DNA of 64,000 bases from Pseudomonas sihuiensis (lineage in GTDB: Bacteria; Pseudomonadota; Gammaproteobacteria; Pseudomonadales; Pseudomonadaceae): the NCBI RefSeq assembly GCF_900106015.1, contig NZ_LT629797.1:3472001-3536000 (forward strand), given 5' to 3'. This document shows positions 34,440 through 43,385 of the stretch, one piece after another. The position numbers and the translations under genes are program-made. The stretch's first letter is position 1; each line of letters opens with the position of its first letter. Under the pieces are notes generated by a model, which worked only from the letters and a program-made list of their open reading frames with translations, had not been told where the DNA came from and did no database searches.

Positions 34440-35550
34440 CCTCCAGCGCCAAACCCTGGGCCATGCTGGTCAGGTGATCGCCATCGGTTTCCGAACCGAG
34501 CTTGATCATCAGGCGCAGGTCGTTGGCCGAGTCGGCGTAGAGCAGCGCATCTTCGTAGGTGATCTCGCCCTGGGTGTAGAGGTTGTACAGCGCCTGGTCG
34601 AAGGTCTGCATGCCCTGCTCGGTGGAGCGCTTCATCAGTCCCTTGAGCTCGTGCACCTCGCCCTTGCGGATCAGGTCGGCGGCCAGCGGGGTGTTGATCA
34701 GCACCTCGATCACTGCGCGGCGACCCTTGCCGTCCGGAGTTGGAATCAGTTGCTGAGCGACGATAGCCTTGAGGTTGAGCGACAGGTCCATCCACACCTG
34801 GTTTTGCCGGTCGGCCGGGAAGAAGTTGATGATGCGGTCCAGCGCCTGGTTGGCGTTGTTGGCGTGCAGAGTAGCCAGGCACAGGTGACCGGTTTCGGCG
34901 AAGGCCACGGCATGATCCATGGTCTCGCGGGTCCGCACCTCACCGATGAGGATCACGTCCGGCGCCTGACGCAGGGTGTTCTTCAGCGCCACTTCGAAGG
35001 ACTCGGTGTCGATGCCCACTTCACGCTGGGTGACGATGCAACTCTGATGCTGGTGGATGTACTCGATCGGGTCTTCGATGGAGATGATATGGCCGCTGCT
35101 GTTCTTGTTGCGGTAGCCGATCATCGCCGCCAGCGAGGTGGACTTACCGGTACCGGTAGCCCCGACGAACAGCACCAGGCCGCGCTTGGTCAGCGCCAGC
35201 TTCTTGAGGATTTCCGGCAGCTTGAGGTCGTCGATGGTGGGGATATTGGTCTCGATCCGGCGCAGCACCATGCCCACCAGGTTGCGCTGGTAGAAGGCAC
35301 TGACGCGGAAACGACCGATACCACGTGCACTGATGGCGAAGTTGCACTCATGGTTCTCGGCAAAGTCGCGGCGTTGTGCCTCGTTCATCACGCCCAATAC
35401 GGTCTCGCGGGTCTGCTCCGGCGACATGGCGTTCTTGGTCACCGGCATGATCTTGCCATTGACCTTCATCGACGGCGGTACGCCAGCGGTGATGAACAGG
35501 TCGGAGCCGCCTTTTTCGACCATCAGGCGCAGTAGTTTCTCGAATTCCAT
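34405..35550 (-). CDS. pilU: Type IV pilus retraction ATPase PilU
   Basis: 381-aa PilT-like hexameric ATPase that assists pilus retraction and twitching. Walker A GATGTGKSTSLAA (about residue 128), Asp box and Walker B (SIEDPIEYIH, VILIGEVRTRETM) and the His box (ATLHANNANQA) are present. The start MEFEKLLRLMVEKGGSDLF at 35550 matches the family; eight upstream residues in frame are rejected. It lies downstream of pilT in the same direction, separated by a GTAGGAGC palindrome. Confidence 0.95.
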   Translation of the reverse strand: MEFEKLLRLMVEKGGSDLFITAGVPPSMKVNGKIMPVTKNAMSPEQTRETVLGVMNEAQRRDFAENHECNFAISARGIGRFRVSAFYQRNLVGMVLRRIETNIPTIDDLKLPEILKKLALTKRGLVLFVGATGTGKSTSLAAMIGYRNKNSSGHIISIEDPIEYIHQHQSCIVTQREVGIDTESFEVALKNTLRQAPDVILIGEVRTRETMDHAVAFAETGHLCLATLHANNANQALDRIINFFPADRQNQVWMDLSLNLKAIVAQQLIPTPDGKGRRAVIEVLINTPLAADLIRKGEVHELKGLMKRSTEQGMQTFDQALYNLYTQGEITYEDALLYADSANDLRLMIKLGSETDGDHLTSMAQGLALEVSEEDPGRRFR

Positions 35551-35601
35551 CGTCGTTCTCGCAGCTTCGTGCAATGCCGTTCGGCAGCCGTCTGCCGAAT
35601 C

Positions 35602-35667
35602 GTAGGAGCGAGCTCTGCTCGCGAACAGGGTGACGCCAAAAGCTTCGCGAGCAGCGCTCGCGCCTAC
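35602..35667. repeat. GTAGGAGC-family palindrome between pilT and pilU
   Basis: GTAGGAGCGAGCTCTGCTCG and the inverted GAGCAGCGCTCGCGCCTAC arm face each other; one arm carries substitutions. A near relative of 27632-27697. It may separate pilT and pilU messages. Confidence 0.82.
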
Positions 35668-35675
35668 ACCAGTTC

Positions 35676-36710
35676 CTAGAAGTTTTCCGGGCTCTTGGCC
35701 TTCTCGCGCGCGCTGTCGCGGCTGACCAACCCCTTGGATACCAGTGTTTTGAGGCAGGCATCGAGGGTCTGCATGCCCAGCGCGCCACCGGTCTGGATCG
35801 ATGAGTACATCTGCGCCACCTTGTCCTCGCGGATCAGGTTACGGATGGCCGGAGTGCCGATCATGATTTCGTGGGCGGCAACACGACCGCCGCCGATCTT
35901 CTTCAGCAGGGTCTGCGAGATCACCGCCTGCAGCGATTCCGACAGCATCGAACGCACCATCGACTTCTCCTCGGCCGGGAACACGTCGACCACCCGGTCG
36001 ATGGTCTTGGCGGCGGAGGTGGTGTGCAGGGTGCCGAACACCAGGTGGCCGGTTTCCGCGGCGGTCAGCGCCAGGCGGATGGTTTCCAGGTCACGCATCT
36101 CGCCCACCAGGATGATGTCCGGGTCCTCACGCAGCGCCGAGCGCAGGGCTTCGGAGAAGCCATGGGTGTCGCGGTGCACCTCGCGCTGGTTGACCAGGCA
36201 CTTCTTCGACTCGTGGACGAATTCGATGGGGTCTTCGATGGTGAGAATGTGGTGGTACTTGTTGCTGTTGAGGTAGTCGAGCATCGCCGCCAGGGTGGTC
36301 GACTTACCCGAACCGGTAGGGCCGGTAACCAGCACCAGGCCGCGCGGCACATCAGTGATCTTGCGGAACACCTCGCCCATGCCCAGGTCTTCCATGGTCA
36401 GCACCTTGGACGGAATGGTACGGAACACCGCACCGGCGCCGCGGTTCTGGTTGAAGGCGTTGACCCGGAAACGCGCTACACCCGGCACTTCGAAGGAGAA
36501 GTCGGTCTCGAGGAACTCTTCGAAGTCCTTGCGCTGCTTGTCATTCATGATGTCGTAGATCAGCGCGTGTACCTGCTTGTGATCCAGCGGCGGCAGGTTG
36601 ATGCGGCGTACATCGCCGTCGACGCGGATCATCGGCGGCAGACCCGCCGAGAGGTGCAAATCCGACGCGCCTTGCTTGGCGCTGAAGGCGAGCAGCTCAG
36701 TGATATCCAT
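35676..36710 (-). CDS. pilT: Type IV pilus retraction ATPase PilT
   Basis: 344-aa motor for pilus retraction. Walker A GPTGSGKSTTLAAM (about residue 130), Asp box ILTIEDPIEFVHESKK, Walker B IILVGEMRDLETI, His box FGTLHTTSAAKTIDR, and the PilT-specific AIRNLIRE motif (about 287-294) required for retraction are all present. The start MDITELLAFS at 36710 gives the standard 344 aa. Divergent from yggS across 71 bp. Confidence 0.97.
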   Translation of the reverse strand: MDITELLAFSAKQGASDLHLSAGLPPMIRVDGDVRRINLPPLDHKQVHALIYDIMNDKQRKDFEEFLETDFSFEVPGVARFRVNAFNQNRGAGAVFRTIPSKVLTMEDLGMGEVFRKITDVPRGLVLVTGPTGSGKSTTLAAMLDYLNSNKYHHILTIEDPIEFVHESKKCLVNQREVHRDTHGFSEALRSALREDPDIILVGEMRDLETIRLALTAAETGHLVFGTLHTTSAAKTIDRVVDVFPAEEKSMVRSMLSESLQAVISQTLLKKIGGGRVAAHEIMIGTPAIRNLIREDKVAQMYSSIQTGGALGMQTLDACLKTLVSKGLVSRDSAREKAKSPENF

Positions 36711-36721
36711 GGGACTCCCCA

Positions 36722-36750
36722 ATTACAAGCAAGCAGGTAGAATGCCGCAA
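36722..36750 (-). promoter_or_regulatory. Sigma-70-type promoter of pilT
   Basis: On the minus strand TTGCGG (36745-36750) and TGTAAT (36722-36727) are spaced by 17 bp, 4/6 and 5/6 matches to consensus. The leader would be very short, about 5-6 nt before the ATG at 36710. Confidence 0.5.
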
Positions 36751-36781
36751 ACGCAACGGCCAGGCTTATAGAGCGCAGGTA

Positions 36782-37474
36782 ATGTCCACGATAGCAGAGA
36801 ATATTGCAAAGGTCGGAGCGCGCATCCGTGAGGCGGCGCAAGCCTCGCAGCGTAATTTGACGGATATCGGCCTGCTCGCGGTGAGCAAGACCAAACCGGC
36901 AGCGGCCATTCGTGAAGCTCATGCGGCTGGTTTGCGCGATTTTGGCGAGAACTACCTGCAGGAAGCGCTGGAAAAACAGACCGAACTGAGTGATCTGCCC
37001 TTGATCTGGCACTTCATCGGCCCCATTCAGTCGAACAAGACCCGGCCCATCGCCGAGCATTTCGACTGGGTACATTCGGTGGATCGCCTGAAAATCGCCC
37101 AACGCCTCTCCGAGCAGCGTCCTGCGCACCTGCCACCGCTGAATATCTGCCTGCAGGTCAACGTCAGCGCTGAGGACAGCAAATCCGGCTGCAGCCCAGA
37201 AGCGCTGCCAGAGCTGGCCAAGGCTGTAGCCGCCCTGCCCAACCTGCGCCTGCGGGGGCTGATGGCGATTCCCGAGCCTACCGACGATATCGCGGCGCAA
37301 CATGCCGCCTTCGCCCACTTGCGCCAATTGCGTGATGACCTGGCGCTGGACCTCGATACCTTGTCCATGGGCATGAGCCATGACCTGGAGGCCGCCATCG
37401 CCGAAGGTGCCACCTGGGTGCGCATCGGCACCGCCCTGTTCGGCGCCCGCGATTACGGCCAGCCCACTCACTGA
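36782..37474 (+). CDS. yggS: PLP homeostasis protein YggS/PipY
   Basis: 230-aa fold-type III PLP-binding protein that buffers free pyridoxal phosphate and affects amino acid metabolism. The PLP lysine is in LLAVSKTKP (about residue 36); NYLQEALEK, WHFIGPIQSNK and the C-terminal VRIGTALFGARDY are typical. It precedes proC by 17 bp, the usual pairing. Confidence 0.94.
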   Translation: MSTIAENIAKVGARIREAAQASQRNLTDIGLLAVSKTKPAAAIREAHAAGLRDFGENYLQEALEKQTELSDLPLIWHFIGPIQSNKTRPIAEHFDWVHSVDRLKIAQRLSEQRPAHLPPLNICLQVNVSAEDSKSGCSPEALPELAKAVAALPNLRLRGLMAIPEPTDDIAAQHAAFAHLRQLRDDLALDLDTLSMGMSHDLEAAIAEGATWVRIGTALFGARDYGQPTH

Positions 37475-37491
37475 ATGAAGGATTTTCTGCA

Positions 37492-38310
37492 ATGAGCAAC
37501 CCGACCATCGCCTTCGTCGGCGCCGGCAACATGGCCGCCAGCCTGATTGGCGGCCTGCGCGCCCAGGGCGTGGCAGCCAGCGCCATCCGCGCCAGCGAGC
37601 CCGGCAGCGAACAGCGCGCCCGCCTGCAACAGGAACACGGCATCGCCACCTTCGCGGATAACGGTGAAGCCATAAAAGGCGCCGACCTGATCGTGCTGGC
37701 GGTCAAACCACAGATCATGAAAGCGGTATGCCTGGATCTGGCGCCACACCTGGCTCCCAATCAGGTGATCATCTCCATCGCCGCCGGCATCAGCTGCGCC
37801 AGCCTGGAAAACTGGCTGGGCCAGCGCCCAGTCGTGCGTTGCATGCCCAACACGCCGGCGCTATTACGCCAAGGCGTTTCCGGCCTGTTCGCCAATGCCC
37901 GCGTCAGCGCCGCACAGAAAGCCCAGGCCGAACAGGTGCTGAGCGCCGTTGGCCTGGCTCTGTGGCTGGATGAAGAAGCTCAACTAGACGCCGTTACCGC
38001 CGTTTCTGGCAGCGGGCCGGCTTATTTCTTCCTTTTGATCGAAGCTATGACGGCGGCTGGCGAGCAGCTCGGCCTGCCACGCGAGACGGCTGCACGCCTG
38101 AGCATCCAGACTGCACTGGGCGCCGCACGCATGGCCAGCGAGAGTGATGTCGACGCCGCCGAACTGCGGCGCCGTGTGACCTCGCCGAACGGAACCACCG
38201 AAGCGGCGATCAAAACCTTTCAGGCCGGCGGCTTCGAAACGCTGGTACAACAGGCACTCAACGCCGCCGCCAATCGCTCGGCCGAACTGGCCGAACAACT
38301 GGGTCAATAA
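37492..38310 (+). CDS. proC: Pyrroline-5-carboxylate reductase
   Basis: 272-aa NAD(P)H-dependent last enzyme of proline synthesis. N-terminal dinucleotide fold FVGAGNMAASLIGGL (residues 6-20), KPQIM, RCMPNTPALLRQGVSGL and the catalytic/dimer segment AVSGSGPAYFFLLIEAM followed by RRRVTSPNGTTEAAI are all present. AAGGA lies upstream of the ATG. In a row with yggS, yggT and yggU. Confidence 0.96.
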   Translation: MSNPTIAFVGAGNMAASLIGGLRAQGVAASAIRASEPGSEQRARLQQEHGIATFADNGEAIKGADLIVLAVKPQIMKAVCLDLAPHLAPNQVIISIAAGISCASLENWLGQRPVVRCMPNTPALLRQGVSGLFANARVSAAQKAQAEQVLSAVGLALWLDEEAQLDAVTAVSGSGPAYFFLLIEAMTAAGEQLGLPRETAARLSIQTALGAARMASESDVDAAELRRRVTSPNGTTEAAIKTFQAGGFETLVQQALNAAANRSAELAEQLGQ

Positions 38311-38321
38311 AGGAAGCACAC

Positions 38322-38915
38322 ATGTCCGGACTCATCGAAGCCCTGATCTACATCATTCAGACCCTCGGCAGCCTGTATCTGCTGATCGTCCTGCTGCGTT
38401 TCATCCTGCAGCTGGTACGCGCCGACTTCTACAACCCGCTGAGCCAGTTCATCGTCAAGGCCACACAGCCGCTGGTGACGCCCCTGCGGCGGATCATCCC
38501 CGGTTTCGCCGGGCTGGATCTGGCCTCGCTGGTGCTGGCCATCCTGGTGCAGCTGCTGCTGATGGTCATCACCCTGACGCTGATGGGCTACAACGTCGGC
38601 GGCTTCATCCTGCAACTTCTGGTGTGGTCACTGATCGGCGTGACCTCGCTGTTTCTCAAGGTGTTCTTCTTCGCCCTGATCATCAGCGTGATCCTGTCGT
38701 GGGTCGCCCCGGGCAGCTACAACCCCGGCGCGCAGCTGGTCAACCAGATCTGCGAACCACTGCTGGCGCCGTTCCGCAAGCTGCTGCCGAACCTCGGCGG
38801 CCTGGATATTTCGCCGATCTTCGCCTTCATCACCATCAATCTGATCGATCGCTTCGTCATTGGCGGCCTGGCTGCCTCCACTGGTCTACCGCCGATGCTC
38901 AGCCCCTTCCTCTGA
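38322..38915 (+). CDS. YggT family membrane protein
   Basis: 197-aa integral membrane protein made of two repeats of the YggT domain (each an LxxxYxxxLLxRxxxQ-type helix followed by NPLSQFIVKATQPLVTPLRR or NPGAQLVNQICEPLLAPFRK). Roughly four membrane segments. Proposed roles include membrane organisation and osmotic or envelope functions, none certain. GGAAG precedes the ATG. Its stop codon lies within the left end of the repeat element at 38914. Confidence 0.9.
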   Translation: MSGLIEALIYIIQTLGSLYLLIVLLRFILQLVRADFYNPLSQFIVKATQPLVTPLRRIIPGFAGLDLASLVLAILVQLLLMVITLTLMGYNVGGFILQLLVWSLIGVTSLFLKVFFFALIISVILSWVAPGSYNPGAQLVNQICEPLLAPFRKLLPNLGGLDISPIFAFITINLIDRFVIGGLAASTGLPPMLSPFL

Positions 38916-39071
38916 GAGCCAGCTCAAAGGCTCGCGAGCTAGCGCTATGCAAGGCAAAAACAGGCGAGGAACGGTCGGAGTCGCGCTCGACTTTACGAAT
39001 GATAAATGAGCATTCCGAGCCTGTTTTTAACGCAGCAAAGCCGACGCGCAGCAGACTTTGAGCAGGTTCTC
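38914..39071. repeat. 158-bp MITE-like element, copy 2
   Basis: The left end GAGAGCCAGCTCAAAGGCT pairs imperfectly with the right end AGACTTTGAGCAGGTTCTC. The core segments 38949-38967 (GCAAGGCAAAAACAGGCGA) and 39003-39038 match copy 1 (24156-24297); the second match is 33 of 36 bases. It starts on the yggT stop codon and ends 3 bp before the yggU ATG, so it fills the whole intergenic gap and must supply the yggU leader. Confidence 0.7.
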
Positions 39072-39074
39072 AGG

Positions 39075-39365
39075 ATGAGCTTCTACCGCTGGGATGGCGA
39101 GGCCCTGATCCTCGACTGTCACCTGCAGCCCAAGGCGAGCAAGGACGAGTTCGCCGGGCTGCAGGGTGATCGGTTGAAGATCCGCCTCACCGCCCCACCG
39201 CTCGAGGGCAAGGCCAACGCCCATCTGCAGGCCTTTCTGGCCAAGGCGTTCGGCGTGGCCAAGAGCCAGGTGAGCCTGGAAAGCGGCGAACTCAATCGAC
39301 ACAAGCGCCTGCGCATCCGCACGCCACGTAACCTGCCAGCGATTCCCGGCTTGCAGAACGCCTGA
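39075..39365 (+). CDS. DUF167/YggU family protein
   Basis: 96-aa small cytoplasmic protein with the YggU core LDCHLQPKASKDEFAGLQGDR and LTAPPLEGKANAHLQAFLAKAFGV. Function unknown; the fold is known from structures. The start MSFYRWDGE at 39075 is preferred; the ATG at 39006 lies inside the repeat element. Only CAGG is seen as a ribosome site and it belongs to the element's edge. Confidence 0.88.
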   Translation: MSFYRWDGEALILDCHLQPKASKDEFAGLQGDRLKIRLTAPPLEGKANAHLQAFLAKAFGVAKSQVSLESGELNRHKRLRIRTPRNLPAIPGLQNA

Positions 39366-39418
39366 TGACCATTCAGCCGCCATACCCGACCACAAGGCGG
39401 GACTGTACAAGCAGCCAA

Positions 39419-39446
39419 TTGACGGCCGCCCTGTACCTCGCATAAT
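39419..39446 (+). promoter_or_regulatory. Sigma-70-type promoter of the dynamin-like gene
   Basis: TTGACG (39419-39424) and CATAAT (39441-39446), both 5/6 matches, spaced by 16 bp. Predicted start near 39453, leader about 95 nt. Suggests the GTPase gene has its own transcript. Confidence 0.6.
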
Positions 39447-39546
39447 GCAGGTTATTCTCGCGAATGCCGTGCGTCCTGGCGGCAACACCAACTGAACAGT
39501 CACGCAGCCCCAGCAAGTGGATGAACTTGCCGAGAGGAGAGCCAGG

Positions 39547-41523
39547 ATGAGCATGGAACGTCTCAGCCAGCAGGTTGACGCCTACGTCGCCTGGAAACGC
39601 GAACTGATGCGCGAGATCACGCGTTATCGCAGCTGGCTGGAACACAATCGGCTCAACTCCGAGGCCGTTCAAGCCAAACTCGAACGCGCGCTGAAGATCC
39701 TGCGTACCGATCACATCACCCTGGCCTTCGTCGGCGAGTTCTCGCGCGGCAAGACCGAGCTGATCAACAGCCTGTTCTTCTCCGAATACGGCCAGCGCAT
39801 GCTGCCTTCGCATGCCGGACGCACGACCATGTGCCCCACCGAGCTGTTCTTCGACCCGCGCTCGGAACGCCCCTACATTCGCCTGTTGCCCATAGAGACG
39901 CGCACGGCCTCAGCCAGCGTCGCACAGTTCAAGCGCATTCCCCGGCACTGGGTGAACATCCCACTGGATACCAGCGATCCGGCCAACATGGCGCTGGCTT
40001 TCAGCCAGGTGGCCAAAACCAAATCCATGCCGGTGGAACAGGCGATCCAGCTCGGCTTCCACCCGGACATGCTCGAAGGCACCGGCAAACGTGGCCAGGT
40101 ACTGGTGCCGGCCTGGCGCCATGCGATGGTCAACTTCGACCACCCGCTGCTGCGCCAGGGCCTGCGCATTCTCGATACCCCCGGGCTCAACGCCCTAGGT
40201 AGCGAGCCGGAGCTGACCCTGTCGATGCTGCCCAATGCCCAGGCGATCATCTTCCTGCTGGCCGCCGATACCGGCGTCACCGCCAGCGACATGAGCATCT
40301 GGCAGCAGCACATCCGTCAGCTCGACGAAGACGCCCAGACCAGCCTGTTCGCCGTGCTGAACAAGATCGACGTACTGTGGGACGACCTGGCAGGCGAGAC
40401 CTTCGTGCAGAACGCCATCGGCCAGATCCAGAGCGCCACCGCCAAGCAGTTGGGTATCGCCAAGCAGGACGTGCTGCCGCTGTCGGCCAAGCAGGCGCTG
40501 CTGGCCAAGGTGCGCAAGGACGAAGAATTGCTGGCACGCAGCCAGATGGCCGGTCTGAAAAACCTGCTATGCGAGCGCATCGTCGCGCAGAAGGAACGCC
40601 TGATCGAAGATAACGTGGTGCGTCAGGTCCTGGCGTTGGTGAACAACAGCCAACATGTGCTCAACCTGCGCCTGGAGAAAGTCAGTGAGCAGTTGGCCCT
40701 GCTCGGCAACCATCAGCAGGACAACGGCCAGCTGCTGTTCGAGCTGACCGCCAAGACCAAGGAAGACCACAGCCTGCACCACAAGCGCCTGCTCGGCCTG
40801 AAGACCAACCAGCGCCTGCTGCAGCGCCAGGGACAACTGCTGCGCCACGCCGCGCGCGCCGAACGCCTGGAGGAACACCTGAGCGAGGTGCGCCGCAATC
40901 TCACCGGCAGCTGGACCACCCTGGGCATCAACCAGGCCATCCTGCATTTCTTCCGCGCCGTCGAACAGGATCTGCACAACCTGCAGCACGAAGCCGACAT
41001 GGCCAACAAGATGGTTGCAGCCATCTATCGTCGACACAACGAAGACAACCCGCTGGGCGGGGTCGACGCACCGCAGTTCAAGATCCAGCGTTATCTGCGC
41101 GAGCTGAAGAAACTGCAGGAAAAGGGCGACCAGTTCCGCCTGCACCTGAAGACCCTGCTCACCGAGCAGCGCAGCCTGACCCGACGCTTCTTCGCCACCC
41201 TGGCCCAGGAAGTGATCGGCCTGCACCAGCGCCTGCGCCTGGACGCCGAGCAATGGGCCGCCGATGCGCTGATGCCGCTGATGCAGCACACCCTGGAACA
41301 CAAGCAGATGCTGGAAAGCCACATGCTGCGCCTCAAGGCGCTGGCCCAGGAAACCCAGCAGACGCGCAAACGCAGCCTGCAACTGGCGCGCTACCGGGAA
41401 GAGCTGGAACAGCAGCTGGCCCTGGCCAGCGACATGCTGCGCGTGCTGCGTCGTCCGGCACCGGTGCAGCGCCAGGGCAAGGTGGTCAGCCTGCCGACGG
41501 CGGCGCGCCCACGAAGCCTGTAG
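39547..41523 (+). CDS. Dynamin-like GTPase
   Basis: 658-aa large GTPase of the dynamin superfamily. G1 GEFSRGKT (residues 63-70), G2-region threonines in SHAGRTTMCPTEL, G3 DTPGLN (about 210) and G4 NKID (about 272) are clear. The C-terminal half (380-645) is almost all helical with coiled-coil character (LLRHAARAERLEEHLSEVRR, ELKKLQEKGDQFRLHLK), as in bacterial dynamin-like proteins that bind or remodel membranes. No transmembrane segment is obvious. AGGAG lies 8 nt before the ATG. It lies between yggU and metX, where I recall no such gene in P. aeruginosa. Biological role unknown. Confidence 0.85.
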   Translation: MSMERLSQQVDAYVAWKRELMREITRYRSWLEHNRLNSEAVQAKLERALKILRTDHITLAFVGEFSRGKTELINSLFFSEYGQRMLPSHAGRTTMCPTELFFDPRSERPYIRLLPIETRTASASVAQFKRIPRHWVNIPLDTSDPANMALAFSQVAKTKSMPVEQAIQLGFHPDMLEGTGKRGQVLVPAWRHAMVNFDHPLLRQGLRILDTPGLNALGSEPELTLSMLPNAQAIIFLLAADTGVTASDMSIWQQHIRQLDEDAQTSLFAVLNKIDVLWDDLAGETFVQNAIGQIQSATAKQLGIAKQDVLPLSAKQALLAKVRKDEELLARSQMAGLKNLLCERIVAQKERLIEDNVVRQVLALVNNSQHVLNLRLEKVSEQLALLGNHQQDNGQLLFELTAKTKEDHSLHHKRLLGLKTNQRLLQRQGQLLRHAARAERLEEHLSEVRRNLTGSWTTLGINQAILHFFRAVEQDLHNLQHEADMANKMVAAIYRRHNEDNPLGGVDAPQFKIQRYLRELKKLQEKGDQFRLHLKTLLTEQRSLTRRFFATLAQEVIGLHQRLRLDAEQWAADALMPLMQHTLEHKQMLESHMLRLKALAQETQQTRKRSLQLARYREELEQQLALASDMLRVLRRPAPVQRQGKVVSLPTAARPRSL

Positions 41524-41608
41524 AGCGGAGCGGGCGCCCAGCTCGCTTGCCGCTCGGGTCGGTGCTCTTTAGACTGGCGCCCTCCTCCGATTCATTAGCA
41601 GCGCCTCA

Positions 41609-42748
41609 ATGCCCACTGCATTTCCGCAAGATTCCGTCGGCCTGGTCAGTCCCCAGGTATTTCGCTTCAGCGAACCCCTGGCGCTGGCCTGCGGGCGCAG
41701 CCTGGCCGAGTACGAACTGGTCGTCGAAACCTATGGCGAACTGAACGCCGCACGCAGCAATGCGGTGCTGATCTGCCACGCCCTGTCCGGCCACCATCAC
41801 GCCGCCGGCTATCACAGCCCGGATGATCGCAAGCCCGGCTGGTGGGACAGCTGCATCGGCCCCGGCAAGCCCATCGACACCAACAAGTTCTTCGTCGTCA
41901 GCCTCAACAACCTGGGCGGCTGCAACGGTTCCACCGGCCCGAGCAGCGCCAACCCGGTGACCGGCAAGCCCTACGGCGCGGACTTTCCGGTAATGACGGT
42001 CGAAGACTGGGTGCACAGTCAGGCACGTCTGGCCGATGTGCTCGGCATTGCCCAGTGGGCGGCGGTGATCGGCGGCAGTCTCGGCGGTATGCAGGCCATG
42101 CAGTGGACCATCAGCTACCCCGAGCGTGTGCGTCACTGCCTGGCGATTGCCTCGGCGCCCAAGCTGTCGGCGCAGAACATCGCCTTCAACGAGGTGGCGC
42201 GCCAGGCGATCCTTACCGATCCGGAATTCCACGGCGGACACTTCCAGGAACAAGGTGTGATCCCCAAGCGCGGGCTGATGCTGGCGCGCATGGTCGGCCA
42301 TATCACCTACCTGTCCGACGACGCCATGGGCGAGAAATTCGGCCGCGGTCTGAAGAGCGAGAAACTCAACTACGACTTCCACAGCGTCGAGTTCCAGGTG
42401 GAAAGCTACCTGCGCTATCAGGGCGAGGAATTCTCCGGCCGTTTCGACGCCAACACCTATCTGCTGATGACCAAGGCACTGGACTACTTCGACCCTGCCG
42501 CTGCGCACGACGGCGATCTGGCCAAGACCCTGGCCGTGGCCAAGGCGGACTTCTGCGTGATGTCCTTCACCACCGACTGGCGCTTCTCCCCCGCCCGCTC
42601 GCGGGAGATCGTCGACGCCCTGACGGCGGCGAAGAAGAACGTCTGCTACCTGGAAATCGACGCACCGCAGGGCCATGACGCCTTCCTCATGCCGATCCCG
42701 CGTTATTTGCAGGCGTTCGACAGCTACATGAAGCGAATCGAGGTATGA
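41609..42748 (+). CDS. metX: Homoserine O-acyltransferase MetX
   Basis: 379-aa alpha/beta-hydrolase enzyme that acylates homoserine, the first committed step to methionine. The nucleophile serine is in [12 protein letters not shown] (about residue 157), with [11 protein letters not shown] and [14 protein letters not shown] as oxyanion/substrate segments, and the final catalytic His in APQGHDAFL. Pseudomonas MetX enzymes are reported to use succinyl-CoA, but the donor cannot be decided from what I can read. No clear ribosome site. metW follows with its ribosome site inside the metX end. Confidence 0.93.
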   Translation: MPTAFPQDSVGLVSPQVFRFSEPLALACGRSLAEYELVVETYGELNAARSNAVLICHALSGHHHAAGYHSPDDRKPGWWDSCIGPGKPIDTNKFFVVSLNNLGGCNGSTGPSSANPVTGKPYGADFPVMTVEDWVHSQARLADVLGIAQWAAVIGGSLGGMQAMQWTISYPERVRHCLAIASAPKLSAQNIAFNEVARQAILTDPEFHGGHFQEQGVIPKRGLMLARMVGHITYLSDDAMGEKFGRGLKSEKLNYDFHSVEFQVESYLRYQGEEFSGRFDANTYLLMTKALDYFDPAAAHDGDLAKTLAVAKADFCVMSFTTDWRFSPARSREIVDALTAAKKNVCYLEIDAPQGHDAFLMPIPRYLQAFDSYMKRIEV

Positions 42749-42750
42749 GC

Positions 42751-43371
42751 ATGCGAGCGGATCTGGACATCATCCAGGAATGGATCGCCCCGGGCAGCCG
42801 TGTGCTCGACCTGGGCTGCGGCGACGGCGAGCTGCTCGCCTGGCTGCGCGACAACAAGCAGGTGGCCGGCTACGGCCTGGAGATCGACCCGGACAAGATC
42901 GCCCTGTGCATCGAGCGCGGCGTCAACGTCATCGAGCAGAACCTCGATCTCGGTCTAGGCAACTTCGCCAGCAACAGCTTCGACGTGGTGGTCATGACCC
43001 AGTCGCTGCAAGCGCTACACTACCCGGACAAGGTGCTGGCCGAAATGCTGCGGGTCGGCAAGACCTGCATCATCACCTTCCCCAACTTCGGCCACTGGCG
43101 CTGCCGCTGGTACCTGACGACTAAAGGTCGCATGCCGGTGTCGGACTTCCTGCCCTATACCTGGTACAACACCCCGAATATCCACTTCTGCACCTTCGAG
43201 GACTTCGAGCGTCTCTGTCACGCCCAGGGTGCCCGTGTGGAAGAACGCCTGGCAGTGGACCGTGACCACCGCCATGGCCTGGCAAGCCGCATCTGGCCCA
43301 ACCTGCTGGGCGAGATCGGCATCTACCGCATCAGCGGCGCGGACCTCTCCGCCCACCGCGTTGCGGTCTGA
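42751..43371 (+). CDS. metW: Methionine biosynthesis protein MetW
   Basis: 206-aa SAM-methyltransferase-fold protein that accompanies MetX. SAM motif I is VLDLGCGDGELLAWL (about residues 18-32); NSFDVVVMTQSLQAL and FPNFGHWRCRW are typical of MetW. It is needed with MetX in several species; the activity is unclear. The start ATG at 42751 is preferred over 42745 because GAGGT lies 6 nt before it, whereas no space remains before 42745; the latter would overlap metX by 4 bp. Confidence 0.92.
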   Translation: MRADLDIIQEWIAPGSRVLDLGCGDGELLAWLRDNKQVAGYGLEIDPDKIALCIERGVNVIEQNLDLGLGNFASNSFDVVVMTQSLQALHYPDKVLAEMLRVGKTCIITFPNFGHWRCRWYLTTKGRMPVSDFLPYTWYNTPNIHFCTFEDFERLCHAQGARVEERLAVDRDHRHGLASRIWPNLLGEIGIYRISGADLSAHRVAV

Positions 43372-43385
43372 ACGAGGAGAACATC

